Below are positions 8,420-18,057 of a stretch of 64,000 nt of DNA, one piece after another. The position numbers were made by a program, and so were the translations under genes. Source of the stretch: Myxococcota bacterium (GTDB lineage: Bacteria; Myxococcota_A; UBA9160; UBA4427); NCBI GenBank assembly GCA_029941885.1, contig JAPYTP010000005.1, forward strand, positions 1-64,000, written 5' to 3'. The notes beneath the pieces were generated by a model. It was given only the letters and a program-made list of their open reading frames with translations, was not told the origin of the DNA and did no database searches. The stretch's first letter is position 1, and each line of letters opens with the position of its first letter.

Positions 8420-9436
8420 CTAGATCTCTTCCAGCCGATAGACCCTCGTCGCTGTCCCACGAAAAAGCGCTTCTTTTTCGTCCTCGGAGTATCCCGCCGC
8501 GATTTTCTTGAACGCGTTCCAGAGCACGTCATAGGACAGCGAAAGCTTGTCGACGGGAAAATTGCTCTCGAACATGCAGCGCGCCGGGCCGAAGACCTGC
8601 AGCGCGTGGTCGTAGTAGCGCGAATAGGTCGTGACGAACTCGTCCGAGGTGGGCGGCTTCTCGCGTTTCTGCCAGCCGAAGCCACACCAGGGCATCGCGA
8701 TCCCCCCGAGCTTCATGGTCGTATTCTCGCAACTCGCGACTTCGCTCACGTTCTTCTGCCATTCCGGAAAGAGCTCGTCGTGTCTGCCCGCGTAGGGACC
8801 CGCACCGAGGGGCGAACCCAGATGGTTCACGATGATCGGCGTGTCCGGAAACGCACGCGCCAGTTCTGCAACCGAGGGCAGCTGCGAATGGTATTGATGA
8901 GCGTCGAAGGATAGTCCCCGCTTCGCGAGCTCTGCGAATCCCTCGCGGAATCGGGTCTCGGAATAGAAGTTCATGTCCGTCGGTTTTTCGGCGTTCTCGA
9001 CCTCAGGACTCGCATCCCAGAGGCCCATATCCCGCACGCCGCGAAAGATTGGACTCGCCTCGAGATGCGCATCCAAGGTCTCCGCGGCCACCGCACCGTT
9101 GTAGAGTTGCGCGTCTCCGATCATTCCACCGATCCGGACGGACCCTGCCGGTCCCCGATCCGCCTTCTTCGCAAGATCGTGCACCCATTCCGATTCGCCC
9201 ACCGAGAGGAGATGCTCAGGACCATCTTTCCGATACCCCTCCTCGCATTCCATGAACACGGCCTGTAGGACATTGTGTCGGCGCGAATCCCTCTGGAGAT
9301 CCTCGAGTTGATAGTGCGGGAAGATCTCGTTCTCGACGAAGAAGTGAAAATGCGGATCCACGATCGGGCGTTCCGGTTCGAGAATTTCCTCCTTCGTCAG
9401 CGCGAGCCAATCTTCTCGGAGTTCCAGGCCTTCCAT
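8420..9436 (-). CDS. Amidohydrolase-2 family, lactonase-like
   Basis: 338 aa TIM-barrel hydrolase. The metal motif VDPHFHFF is intact at the N-terminus, with IIVNHLGSP and MFESNFPVDK further on, as in sugar-lactone or aryl-lactone hydrolases of the family. The ATG at 9436 follows GAGGAGGGG by six bases; the frame runs open to 9688 but that extension is not family-like. Convergent with the CmcJ/NvfI-like gene. It could open a lactone produced by the neighbouring oxygenases; that role is inference. Confidence 0.85.
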   Translation of the reverse strand: MEGLELREDWLALTKEEILEPERPIVDPHFHFFVENEIFPHYQLEDLQRDSRRHNVLQAVFMECEEGYRKDGPEHLLSVGESEWVHDLAKKADRGPAGSVRIGGMIGDAQLYNGAVAAETLDAHLEASPIFRGVRDMGLWDASPEVENAEKPTDMNFYSETRFREGFAELAKRGLSFDAHQYHSQLPSVAELARAFPDTPIIVNHLGSPLGAGPYAGRHDELFPEWQKNVSEVASCENTTMKLGGIAMPWCGFGWQKREKPPTSDEFVTTYSRYYDHALQVFGPARCMFESNFPVDKLSLSYDVLWNAFKKIAAGYSEDEKEALFRGTATRVYRLEEI

Positions 9437-9507
9437 CGATTCCCCTCCTCTTCCCTTGACGCTGGTCGACTCGTGGCTTTCATAAATTGATGATGCTGCG
9501 AGCGACC

Positions 9508-9875
9508 TCACCCGTCCGCCGCGATCCGCGTGCTCAGGCAGCGCGGAACGGTGCGTTTCGCATCCGCGAACGCCCGCCTGATACCCTCGCACGGCGCCTC
9601 GAAGTTTTCGACCTCGATCGGCAACCTCTTCTGGAGACGCTCCGCGGCCGCAGCCCGGTTTTCGGCCCCACCCCTCAATCGATGACACCGAACCGGCCGA
9701 CGAAATTGCCGATGACCGTCTGAGATCGCTCCTCTCGAGAGAATCCGGCCTCGAACCGGGGAAGCGAGTCTATGAAAAAGGCGCGCACTATACCCCTTCG
9801 AGTTTGTACTATGGAGAGCCCTGTATCGACCCGCCCCGAGGCGGGTCGTACGGCAATACCCCATCCCCTGTTCAC
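9508..9875 (-). pseudogene. Possible remnant of a minus-strand gene
   Basis: Two minus-strand frames look protein-like and join end to end. The first (9875 to 9675) contains SLPRFEAGFSREERSQ and IGNFVGRFGVI before a TGA. The other frame continues from about 9675 to a TGA at 9508 with RLPIEVENFEAPCEGIRRAF. One frameshift would join them. I recognise no family, and codon bias in GC-rich DNA can mimic this, so the call is weak. Confidence 0.22.
9827..9848 (+). promoter_or_regulatory. 9-bp stem-loop in the esterase leader
   Basis: Perfect arms CGACCCGCC and GGCGGGTCG enclose the tetraloop ccga, 41 bases before the esterase ATG. It could be a leader hairpin or protein-binding site. No T-run follows, so a terminator is unlikely. 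Confidence 0.4.
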
Positions 9876-9889
9876 GGAGTAGACCCACC

Positions 9890-10804
9890 ATGGCCAGTGC
9901 TGAGATCCAGACCGTCGTCGACATGCTGCGCGCGAATCCGATGTTGACGGGCGACGTCCTCGAAATGCGAGCGGGGATGAACGCCGCGACCGCGGGTGCT
10001 CCTCCGCCGGAGGGCGCCACTATTCAAGTCGTCGACGCGGGGGGCGCCCCCGCCGAGTGGACGGATGCCGACGGAGTGAGCGGAGACGCCGCGATCGTGT
10101 ATCTCCATGGCGGCGGCTACACGATGGGGAGTCTCGATTCCCATCGAAATCTCGTGGCCGGACTCTCCCGCGCAGCGGGGATCCGCGCGCTCTCCGTCGA
10201 CTATGGGCTCGCGCCCGAGAATCCCTTCCCCAGAGCGGTCGAGGATGCCGTCCACGCCGTGCAGTACGTGCACGCGGAGGGAATCGCCCCGAACCGCATC
10301 ATCGTCGCTGGCGATTCGGCTGGCGGTGGCCTGACCGCAGCCACGCTCGTCGCGCTCCGTGACCGTGGCATCGCGTTGCCTGCCGCGGGTGTGCTGATCT
10401 CTCCCTGGCTCGACCTCACCCAATCCGGCGCGACGATGAAGAGTCATGCTGCGGCCGATCCGATGGTGTCGGATCAGCTGCTCGGGCAATGTGCTGCTGC
10501 CTACCTCGATGGACGGGATGCGAAGACGGCTCTCGCCTCACCGCTCTTCGCGGACCTCTCGGGACTGCCGCCGCTGCTGATTCACGTCGGAACGGCCGAG
10601 GTCCTGCTCGATGACGCTCGCCGGTTCGACCGCGCAGCCAGGAAAGCGGGCGTCGACTCGACTCTCGAGGAGTGGGGCGAGATGATTCACGTCTGGCACA
10701 CCTTCGCCGCGATGCTTCCGGAAGGACAGCAGGCAATCGACCGAATCGGTGCGTTCGCCAAGGAACGACTGGGCTCCGTCGATCCGCAACGACATCCCCG
10801 GTAG
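9890..10804 (+). CDS. Alpha/beta-hydrolase fold-3 esterase (HSL-like)
   Basis: 304 aa, typical of the hormone-sensitive-lipase family. The oxyanion motif HGGGY is at 73-77, the nucleophile S143 lies in GDSAGG, the probable acid is D241 or D242, and H267 is in MIHVWH. No signal peptide, so cytosolic. It cleaves short or medium acyl esters. It is followed after ten bases by the molybdopterin oxidoreductase, probably as one operon. Confidence 0.92.
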   Translation: MASAEIQTVVDMLRANPMLTGDVLEMRAGMNAATAGAPPPEGATIQVVDAGGAPAEWTDADGVSGDAAIVYLHGGGYTMGSLDSHRNLVAGLSRAAGIRALSVDYGLAPENPFPRAVEDAVHAVQYVHAEGIAPNRIIVAGDSAGGGLTAATLVALRDRGIALPAAGVLISPWLDLTQSGATMKSHAAADPMVSDQLLGQCAAAYLDGRDAKTALASPLFADLSGLPPLLIHVGTAEVLLDDARRFDRAARKAGVDSTLEEWGEMIHVWHTFAAMLPEGQQAIDRIGAFAKERLGSVDPQRHPR

Positions 10805-10814
10805 GAGTCCGCCC

Positions 10815-13010
10815 ATGAGCATCGAGACGAAGATCACATTCTGTCGCATCTGCGAAGCGACCTGCGGACTCGAAGTGGATGTCGAAGACAATCGCGTCGT
10901 CGAGATCCGACCGGACGAAAAACACGTCGTCAGCAAGGGGTATGCCTGCGTGAAGGGAACGCGCTGGGGCGCCACACAGCACAGTCCCGATCGTCTGCTC
11001 CACCCTATGAAACGGGTAGGCGCCCAATGGGAGAAGATCTCCTGGGATCGTGCGATCCGGGAGATCGCCGCCAAGATCAAGAGCCAGATCGACGAGCACG
11101 GTCCGAGCACCTTTTCTCATTTCGTCGGGTCCGCCGGTGGCGCGATCCTGATGTCGCCCATGTTTCGAGTCGCACTCTACGAGGCGCTCGGAACACGACG
11201 CATGTACGGAACCGGGACCTGCGACACGATGAACAAGTTCCGCGTGAACGGCGAGATGTATGGTGCCGCGATGCGACTCATGTATCCGGACGTGGACAAC
11301 ACCTCGTTCATGATGGTATTCGGGGGAAACCCCGCGGTTTCCGGAAACACCCTCTATCACCTTCCCAGACCTCAAGAACGGATGGCCGCCATCACCAAGC
11401 GGGGTGGACGAGTCATCTTCGTGAACCCGCGCCGAATTGAAACCGCCTCGGCGGGCGAACATCTATTCATCCGCCCGGACACCGACGTCTTCTTCCTCGC
11501 GGCCTTCCTGAACGAAACCATCCGCAATGGCCACGTCGACCGGGATCGCGTCGATCGGACCATGGTGGGCTTCGACACGCTGGCCAAGTCCGTCGAGGCC
11601 TGGACCCCCGAGCGTCAAGCCGAGGCGACGGGCGTCCCCGCCGAAACGCTCCGCGACCTCGTGCGGGCACATTCGAAAGCGAGTGCGCGAAGCCAACCCG
11701 GACCGGGCGGCGCCGCACTCTACATGGCAACAGGGGTCAATCAGGGTCGCAGCGGCTCGACCTGTTTCTGGCTGCTGGAAGCCATCAACGCCATCAGCGG
11801 CAATCTCGACCGCCGCGGTGGAACGCTGCTCGGGAGCGGTCTGATCGACATGGGCGAAGCGATGGGCGAGCTGGGACTCACCTACGATCGCGAAGACGGG
11901 CTCCCAACGGTCTCCGGAATTCAGCCCTCCGGCATGCTCGCCGACGATATATTGCGGAACGCACCAGGTCGTGTGACCGCCATGATCGTCGAGGCGAGCA
12001 ATCCCCTACTCGCATGCAGCAATCCAAATGGCCGCCTCGACGAAGCCTTCGAAAGCCTCGAACTCCTGGTGAGCATCGACCTCTTCCGAAACGAAGTCGG
12101 AAGCCTCGCCCACTATGTCCTGCCTGCGCAGACATGGATGGAGCGGCCGGAGATGCCCTATGCACTCCAGAGCTTCGCGGGCGCCTGTGCCACGCCCTAT
12201 CTCATCTACGCCGACCCCGTTCTCGAAGCGCCGCCGGACGTGCGCCCTGAGTGGTGGATCTACGTTCGGCTCGCGGACGAACTCGGTGTGACCCTTTTCG
12301 GCAAGAAGGTGTTGAGTGCGGCTGCAAAAATCTACGCACGGCTCTGTTTCACGAAGCTCGGGCGCTTCCTCCCAGGCCCCGAAAGGCTCCTCGATGGGAT
12401 GCTCAAGCGCGCGAATATGCCCGGGATCAAGGAGATGAACGAAAAGCATCGCCACGGGCTCTTGCTTCCGCCGAACGAGGGAGAGAACTTCCTCGGAACG
12501 AATCGCGTTCTCACCCGAAACAAGAAAGTGGACGTGGCCCCGGCGCCGATCGTCGTGGCGTTCGAGGAGTCCGTCGAACGCCTCTACCGGGAAGAGGTCG
12601 AGAATCGGGACCGACTGAAACTGATCGGCATGCGACAGATCAAGCGGATGAACACGGCTTCGTCGAACAGCGAAGTCCTCGTTTCGGAGAAGACGAACTT
12701 CGCCTACCTGAATCCCGAGGATGCGGAAAGAATCGGGGTCGCGAACGGCGAAACCGTAAACGTGCGATCGGAACACGGGCAGATCAGGATTCCCGTGCGG
12801 ATATCCGATGCGATGATGCCGCGCACGATCGCGATTCCCCAGTGTTGGGGCCATGCCAAAGCCGACGGCCTATCGCACGCCTCGACCCACCCCGGTGTGA
12901 ACTCCAATTTGTTGGCGGGTGATGGGCTCGCGAACATCGAGAGCCTCTCGGGAATGTCACACCTCTCGGGAATCCTGATCGACGTGGATCCCGTGCGCGG
13001 CGAGGCCTGA
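10815..13010 (+). CDS. Molybdopterin-dependent oxidoreductase (DMSO reductase family)
   Basis: 731 aa. An N-terminal 4Fe-4S site has cysteines 10, 13, 17 and 45 (C-x2-C-x3-C-x27-C), followed by the bis-MGD-binding catalytic domains and a C-terminal molydopterin-dinucleotide domain (NGETVNVRSEHGQI near 640). No twin-arginine signal, so probably cytosolic. The fragment TGTCDTMNK may hold the metal-ligand cysteine, which is inference. The ATG at 10815 is preceded by TAGGAG; the longer frame from 10749 lies inside the esterase gene. No electron-transfer or membrane subunit is adjacent. The substrate is unknown. Confidence 0.9.
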   Translation: MSIETKITFCRICEATCGLEVDVEDNRVVEIRPDEKHVVSKGYACVKGTRWGATQHSPDRLLHPMKRVGAQWEKISWDRAIREIAAKIKSQIDEHGPSTFSHFVGSAGGAILMSPMFRVALYEALGTRRMYGTGTCDTMNKFRVNGEMYGAAMRLMYPDVDNTSFMMVFGGNPAVSGNTLYHLPRPQERMAAITKRGGRVIFVNPRRIETASAGEHLFIRPDTDVFFLAAFLNETIRNGHVDRDRVDRTMVGFDTLAKSVEAWTPERQAEATGVPAETLRDLVRAHSKASARSQPGPGGAALYMATGVNQGRSGSTCFWLLEAINAISGNLDRRGGTLLGSGLIDMGEAMGELGLTYDREDGLPTVSGIQPSGMLADDILRNAPGRVTAMIVEASNPLLACSNPNGRLDEAFESLELLVSIDLFRNEVGSLAHYVLPAQTWMERPEMPYALQSFAGACATPYLIYADPVLEAPPDVRPEWWIYVRLADELGVTLFGKKVLSAAAKIYARLCFTKLGRFLPGPERLLDGMLKRANMPGIKEMNEKHRHGLLLPPNEGENFLGTNRVLTRNKKVDVAPAPIVVAFEESVERLYREEVENRDRLKLIGMRQIKRMNTASSNSEVLVSEKTNFAYLNPEDAERIGVANGETVNVRSEHGQIRIPVRISDAMMPRTIAIPQCWGHAKADGLSHASTHPGVNSNLLAGDGLANIESLSGMSHLSGILIDVDPVRGEA

Positions 13011-13124
13011 ACTCGGCTTCCCGCCGCACGACATAGATCCAAAGGCCCACTGGATTGCAACCCGCGCTGTTTCAGAGATCAGGTGCCCGGATGAGCGACC
13101 CGAATAACGACAGGGAGCGAAGCC

Positions 13125-15083
13125 TTGAAGAATCCCAGCCGCCTTCTCCGTTCTCTCCGTCTCCATCGCCATCGCCATCGCGCGATGAATACCCTCATCC
13201 TGTTTGGGGCAGGTCTGGCGATTTTAGTCGCCGACCCGGCGAACGCCGACCGCGTCGCATGCGCGGATCGAACACCGGAGCGGCGCGCGCTCTTCGGCGA
13301 TCTCCATGTCCACACTTCGCTCTCCTCCGATGCATATGTCTTCGCCACCCGGACGCGGCCGGACGATGCCTATCGCTTCGCGAGCGGAGCAGGCCCTGCC
13401 CCGATGAGCGTGATTACACAGGGCGGGCTGGTCCAGTCGACGGCGCACATCCCTCGCCCGCTCGACTTCGCTGCCGTCACGGATCACGCCGAGATGATCG
13501 CGGGGCCCGCCATCTGCACCACGCCCGGGAATGCCGGATACGAGAGCGAAGTCTGCCAGCAGTTCCGCGCGCCCTTTAGACCCTTCGAGACCCTCGAAGA
13601 GGGCGTCGCGATCGTGGTCGCGCTACTCGGCGGCCTCGACAGCGAGGCGGTGTGCGGCAAAGGGGGTGTTCGAGGGGAGCGATGCCTAGAGGGAATGGCA
13701 ACGGCGTGGCAAGAGATCCAGGATTCGGCTGCCCGCTTCGATGCGCCTTGTGAATTCACGACCTTCGTGGCCTACGAGTACTCGTCGAATCCCGAGATGT
13801 CGAAGGTTCATCGCAATGTGATCTTTCGAAACGAGCACGTACCCGCCCTGCCCGTTTCGTCTCGACTCGTCCCTTCTGAAATCGGCCTCTGGAGAAGCCT
13901 AGCGGCGGATTGCGTCGGCGCGGAAACGGGCTGTGACGCGCTCACGATCCCGCATAACCCCAACCTGAGCAATGGCCGCGCCTTCACACTCGACTACGGC
14001 GGCGCCAGGAGCCTCGAAGAAGAACGCGACGTGGCCCGCCTTCGGAGCTCGATGGAACCGCTGGTGGAGATGTTCCAGATCAAGGGCGACTCCGAATGTC
14101 GCAACGGACTCGTCGGCGTGCTCGGCGATCCGGACGAACTCTGCGGCTTCGAGAAATACCGGACTCCCCCACAGACTGGGGTGGAAGATTGCGGGGAAGG
14201 TGTCGGGGGCGGCGCACTGCTCGGTCGGGGCTGTTTCACTCGCAGGGATTTCGCACGCTATGCGATCGCACGTGGACTCACCGAGGACGAGCGTCTCGGC
14301 GTGAACCCGTTCAAGGTCGGTTTCATCGGCAGTACCGATACGCACCAGGGCCTCCCCGGAGACACCGAGGACTGGATCCGCGACGGGGTCCAACGACCGC
14401 AGCGGACCAACAGCTTCGGCGCCGACAATCCGGGTGGGCTCGCGGCGGTCTGGGCCGAGGAGAATACCCGCGAGTCGATCTTCCGGGCCCTGCGGCGTCG
14501 AGAGGCCTTCGCGACGAGCGGCCCTCGAATGCGCCTGCGACTCTTCGCTGGCTGGGACCTGCCAGAGGATCTCTGCACTGCCCCGGATCTCGCGGCGCGC
14601 GCCTACGCGAGCGGGGTGCCGATGGGCTCGGACCTCGCGGGGCACCGCTCCCCTGCAAGCGAGCGCGGCGGACCGACCTTCGTCGCCTCCGCCCTGGCCG
14701 ATCCCGGTCTTGCGGGCCATCCCGGGGGCCTGTTGCAACGACTACAGATCATCAAGGTGACCTCCGATGCAGACGGCAACGCGATCCAGCACATCGTCGA
14801 CATCGCGGGAGGAAACACGGACGCCTTCGTCGAGCCGGCCACCTGCGAGCCGCGCGGGGCCGGAGCCGCCTCCCTCTGCGCGACCTGGACGGACCCGAAC
14901 TTCGATCCGTCGGCGGGCGCGGCCTACTACGCCCGCGTCATCGAGAACCCCAGCTGCCGCTCGTATACTCGGGCGTGTCTGAATCTCGAGGGACCCGACC
15001 GCCCACGTGCCTGCGACGACGAGTCGATCCGCCGCTACGCCCAGGAACGTGCCTGGTCTTCTCCGATCTGGTACACGCCGTGA
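13125..15083 (+). CDS. Exported DUF3604 protein
   Basis: 652 aa, matching the DUF3604 family, whose function is not established. A signal peptide (hydrophobic MNTLILFGAGLAILVA, cleavage near PANA-D) precedes the domain start GDLHVHTSLSSDA. H61 and H63 and a TDHAEM at 120 resemble a PHP-type metal centre. Cysteine pairs fit an oxidised periplasmic location. The TTG at 13125 is taken because GGGAG lies about eight bases upstream; an ATG at 13185 has no ribosome-binding site. Follows the molybdoenzyme by 114 bases. Confidence 0.83.
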   Translation: MKNPSRLLRSLRLHRHRHRAMNTLILFGAGLAILVADPANADRVACADRTPERRALFGDLHVHTSLSSDAYVFATRTRPDDAYRFASGAGPAPMSVITQGGLVQSTAHIPRPLDFAAVTDHAEMIAGPAICTTPGNAGYESEVCQQFRAPFRPFETLEEGVAIVVALLGGLDSEAVCGKGGVRGERCLEGMATAWQEIQDSAARFDAPCEFTTFVAYEYSSNPEMSKVHRNVIFRNEHVPALPVSSRLVPSEIGLWRSLAADCVGAETGCDALTIPHNPNLSNGRAFTLDYGGARSLEEERDVARLRSSMEPLVEMFQIKGDSECRNGLVGVLGDPDELCGFEKYRTPPQTGVEDCGEGVGGGALLGRGCFTRRDFARYAIARGLTEDERLGVNPFKVGFIGSTDTHQGLPGDTEDWIRDGVQRPQRTNSFGADNPGGLAAVWAEENTRESIFRALRRREAFATSGPRMRLRLFAGWDLPEDLCTAPDLAARAYASGVPMGSDLAGHRSPASERGGPTFVASALADPGLAGHPGGLLQRLQIIKVTSDADGNAIQHIVDIAGGNTDAFVEPATCEPRGAGAASLCATWTDPNFDPSAGAAYYARVIENPSCRSYTRACLNLEGPDRPRACDDESIRRYAQERAWSSPIWYTP

Positions 15084-15149
15084 TCGGTCCGATTCCACGG
15101 GGGGCGTCCATGTGCGTCGGATGGGCATCGCATGGGCGAGTCCGGCGAA

Positions 15150-16694
15150 CTAAGGCGCACCCAGCCTGTCGATCTGTTCGATCATCTCGCGGGCAGAGTC
15201 TCGAAGCAACGTCGAGTGACTCCGCGACAACACATTCTGCGCGCCGGAAAGCGCGGAATTCGGTCTCCCGAGCTCCATCTGGACTCGCGCGAGCCAGAGT
15301 TCCAGCTCGAGGGAGCCCGGGCTCTGACGAAGAGCCGTCTCGAACCAATCTCGCGCCCGAATCAGTTCGGTCCCAGAGACCAGATAGCAGAGCCCGAGCC
15401 CCATCTGCGCCTCGAGCCGTCCCGGTTGGAGTACAAGACTCCGTTCGAAGAATCTTCGAGCCGAGAGCAGGTATTCGGTCCTCTTCTGTCCCACAGGCAA
15501 TTTCGCAGCCGTCAGGCTGAGCGCCCGGCCGAGGCGACTCGCCGCGACCGCATCCGAATCTGCAGATCCTACGACTCGAGACACGCGTGCTTCGATTCGG
15601 TCAAGACGCCCCGCGACCGCGTCCGCCAGCGCGAGACCGGCAAGAGACGGGGGGTAGTCCGGGCGATCGCGAAGCGCGTGCTCGAAATACTGCTGCGCGA
15701 GGCCGGGTCGCTCGAGGGCGAGCGCGAGTTCTCCCATGCGATCGCGGGCCACTACGGGCGGGACGGGTTCGAGCTCGAGATTGGCGAGACTGAGGCCACC
15801 GAGCTGCAATCGGTCGACGCGGTGTCGATCCCGTTCGAGGTGCGTGTAGATCCGCTCGGTCAAGACGGGCCCACTGCCGAGGGCTTCGACCGCCTTCTCG
15901 AGCCGGCCGGGCTCGCCCAACACGGATGCGGAGAGCACGGCATCGAGGGCCGCCCTCCCTTCGCGTTTCTGCGTCGAATCGAAGAGCAGCGTATGCACGA
16001 TCGCCCAGGTGCTCGCCTCGAAGCGGGTGCGAGCGGAAGCCGAGGCCGTTGCAAGGTGACGACGCACCATCGCCGTCGTCAGGTCCTGATGCCGCCAATC
16101 GAGCAAGAGTCGGCGGTGCTCGGCATGACTCCGACCGACGAGCGCAACGTCTCCGGACTGTTCGATCGTCGCCGCGAGCTGCGCGTGCCCCTCCTCGTAC
16201 CAGAGCGGAAGTTTCAGCCCCGAGAGGTCGCGCAGAATTCGGTGTGCGTAGCGATGGCGCAGATCCGAATCGACGCGCTCACGGAAATCTCCGATGGCGC
16301 GAATCATCAAGATGGGTCCATCGATCGTGGGAACCAACGACGCAGCGGCTCCCCGCTCCGAAAAGGGCCGTGACATACTCCGACCGTCGAAGGCGATGAC
16401 CTGGGTCGGGCGCATCGACTTCACGTCGAGGCTCATCCCGAGGGAGCTGATCACCGCGGCATGGAAGACCTCGAGATCCCGTACGAGTGCGCGCGTCGAC
16501 CGGTCACCAAAGCTGCTGATCACATGAAAATGGGGGCTGCGGACCTCCACGAAGGTCTGATTGAACGGAGAGCTGCTCGCGCAACCGAACTGCCCGCCCA
16601 GGATCATCGCCAGCCACAGACCGACGATCCTCTTCCCGACAGAATCCGGCGTCGTCCGACCCGACGCGTTGGCGCTAGCTGTCGATGCGAGCAA
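15150..16694 (-). CDS. Peptidase-MA-like/TPR protein with decayed active site
   Basis: 514 aa. A hydrophobic segment at about 22-37 ends at C38 in GQFGC, a weak lipoprotein box, so membrane attachment is possible. The next part resembles gluzincin (DUF1570/peptidase-MA-like) domains. Where these have HExxH it reads H147-RYAH151, with no catalytic glutamate, followed by LPLWYEEGHAQ. The C-terminal half is tetratricopeptide-like helical repeats (for example YFEHALRDRPDYPPSLAGLA). The TTG start at 16694 overlaps the upstream dehydrogenase by 20 bases; another start inside is possible. Probably an inactive peptidase scaffold or binding protein. Confidence 0.65.
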   Translation of the reverse strand: MLASTASANASGRTTPDSVGKRIVGLWLAMILGGQFGCASSSPFNQTFVEVRSPHFHVISSFGDRSTRALVRDLEVFHAAVISSLGMSLDVKSMRPTQVIAFDGRSMSRPFSERGAAASLVPTIDGPILMIRAIGDFRERVDSDLRHRYAHRILRDLSGLKLPLWYEEGHAQLAATIEQSGDVALVGRSHAEHRRLLLDWRHQDLTTAMVRRHLATASASARTRFEASTWAIVHTLLFDSTQKREGRAALDAVLSASVLGEPGRLEKAVEALGSGPVLTERIYTHLERDRHRVDRLQLGGLSLANLELEPVPPVVARDRMGELALALERPGLAQQYFEHALRDRPDYPPSLAGLALADAVAGRLDRIEARVSRVVGSADSDAVAASRLGRALSLTAAKLPVGQKRTEYLLSARRFFERSLVLQPGRLEAQMGLGLCYLVSGTELIRARDWFETALRQSPGSLELELWLARVQMELGRPNSALSGAQNVLSRSHSTLLRDSAREMIEQIDRLGAP

Positions 16695-17730
16695 CGATTC
16701 GCCCCATCACGCGGCGCTCGGCCACATCACGCAAGGTTTCCGGAATCTCATCGAAGCCGACGACCTTCGAAACCGGGGTGCGATAGAGGCCCCGATCGAT
16801 CAGGTCGAGCACGTACGCGTGTGCCTCATCCTCGTTCCGCGGCATCTGTTCCTTCGAATAGCCAGATCCCACACAGCACCCGATAAGTGTCCAGTTCTGC
16901 AGATAGAACTCGTTCGGATGCACCGGAATCAACCCTCCGGCATGCCCAGCCATGATGTGTCTCCCCTCGACCCGCAGCAGCGATCGAGCGCGCTGGCCGG
17001 CCTCGCCCTGGACGAAGTCGACGATCGCATCGATCGCGTTGGGACCCACCTCACGAATCACGGCCGCTACGAAATCCTCGGCGCCGTGGTCGATCACGAT
17101 GTCGACGCCGAGCTTGCGGACGAATTCGACCTTCTCCGCCCCCCCCGCGACGGCGACCACGCGCGCCCCTTCCGCCAGGCAGATCTGGACCGCAGAGGAA
17201 GGCACGCCCCCCGCAGCACCGAGAACCAGTACCGTTTCCCCCTCCTTCACCTGACCGCGGCGAATCACGACGTGATGTGCGGTATGCGAGGGGATCAGGA
17301 AGGCAGCGGCTTCTTCGTCGCTGAACGACTCCGGCGCCTCATACATCATGGGCGGCATGACGACGCAACGCTCGGCAAAGCTGCCGTAGGGCTGCGGCGT
17401 GAAGGCGACGACGCGCTTGCCTACGAAATGCTGGAGGCCCGGGGTCGCCTCTTCGACGATGCCGACGGCTTCCTGTCCTGAAACATAGGGTCGCAGCATG
17501 GGAACTGGATACTGACCCGTCGCCATCGTAACGTCCGGCTTGGCCAGCCCCGCGCAGACGACCCGCATGAACGCGTATTCTCGAGCGGGCTCCTCGCCGT
17601 CTCGCAGCGGGCGAAGGCCCTCGAGGTCGATGCAATAGCCGGACATCGCGTCGTGCGTCGGCTCGGGAAAATCCTCCCTCTCGAACACCTCGTGAGGAAG
17701 TCCCTCGCCTCGGACGACCCAGGCTTTCAC
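16675..17730 (-). CDS. Zinc-free quinone-oxidoreductase-type MDR dehydrogenase
   Basis: 351 aa medium-chain dehydrogenase. The NAD(P)-binding loop VLGAAGGVPSSAVQ is clear and no structural-zinc cysteine cluster is seen, which suggests the NADPH:quinone/enoyl reductase branch. Start chosen as GTG at 17730 (MKAWVV), with GGAAGG five bases upstream; the open frame to 17895 is not family sequence. It is divergent from the Ltp2-like thiolase operon. The substrate is unknown; it may reduce an enoyl or quinone intermediate. Confidence 0.86.
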   Translation of the reverse strand: MKAWVVRGEGLPHEVFEREDFPEPTHDAMSGYCIDLEGLRPLRDGEEPAREYAFMRVVCAGLAKPDVTMATGQYPVPMLRPYVSGQEAVGIVEEATPGLQHFVGKRVVAFTPQPYGSFAERCVVMPPMMYEAPESFSDEEAAAFLIPSHTAHHVVIRRGQVKEGETVLVLGAAGGVPSSAVQICLAEGARVVAVAGGAEKVEFVRKLGVDIVIDHGAEDFVAAVIREVGPNAIDAIVDFVQGEAGQRARSLLRVEGRHIMAGHAGGLIPVHPNEFYLQNWTLIGCCVGSGYSKEQMPRNEDEAHAYVLDLIDRGLYRTPVSKVVGFDEIPETLRDVAERRVMGRIVARIDS

Positions 17731-18057
17731 GATCCTTCCGTCCCTTCGGCGCTGCGGACAATCCGGTCTGTGCTGCAATAGAGCCAGGGCATCCGTCGTC
17801 CTCTCCGTACCGAACCCGTTCGGCGGCGAGTCGACACTACCAGGGTGCGGGGCGGAAGAGAATGGTGAAAGGATCCCGACCGAGATCGGCGGCACGTGAT
17901 TCTCCCCTCTGAGATTCGCCTCCCCGGAGGCCGCGGACCCGTGTATGGTTGGCGGTCCACGTCGCCATGCGGATTCGCAATCCGATCGAGGTGGTCACGA
18001 GCGATGCGGACCCGGGCCCGTAGCGAGACCCGGAACAAGGACCAGGGAGGCAGAAGC
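17731..18057. other. 327-bp divergent promoter region
   Basis: It separates the MDR dehydrogenase (minus) from the thiolase/DUF35 operon (plus). Apart from ribosome-binding sites at both ends (GGAAGG and GGGAGG), I see no clear operator, gene or hairpin. Confidence 0.5.

Larger units (their letters stand above)
9437..9889. other. 453-bp divergent intergenic region
   Basis: It lies between the amidohydrolase (minus) and the esterase (plus). It holds a possible minus-strand gene remnant (9508-9875) and a hairpin in the esterase leader (9827-9848). No intact gene is visible. Confidence 0.5.

Noticed and set aside
13055-13579. 174-codon plus-strand frame overlapping the DUF3604 leader
   Set aside because: Overlaps a clear signal peptide and domain in another frame, and has no motif.
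15132-16373. 413-codon plus-strand open frame
   Set aside because: Antisense to the TPR/peptidase-like gene, with no start signal or family resemblance.
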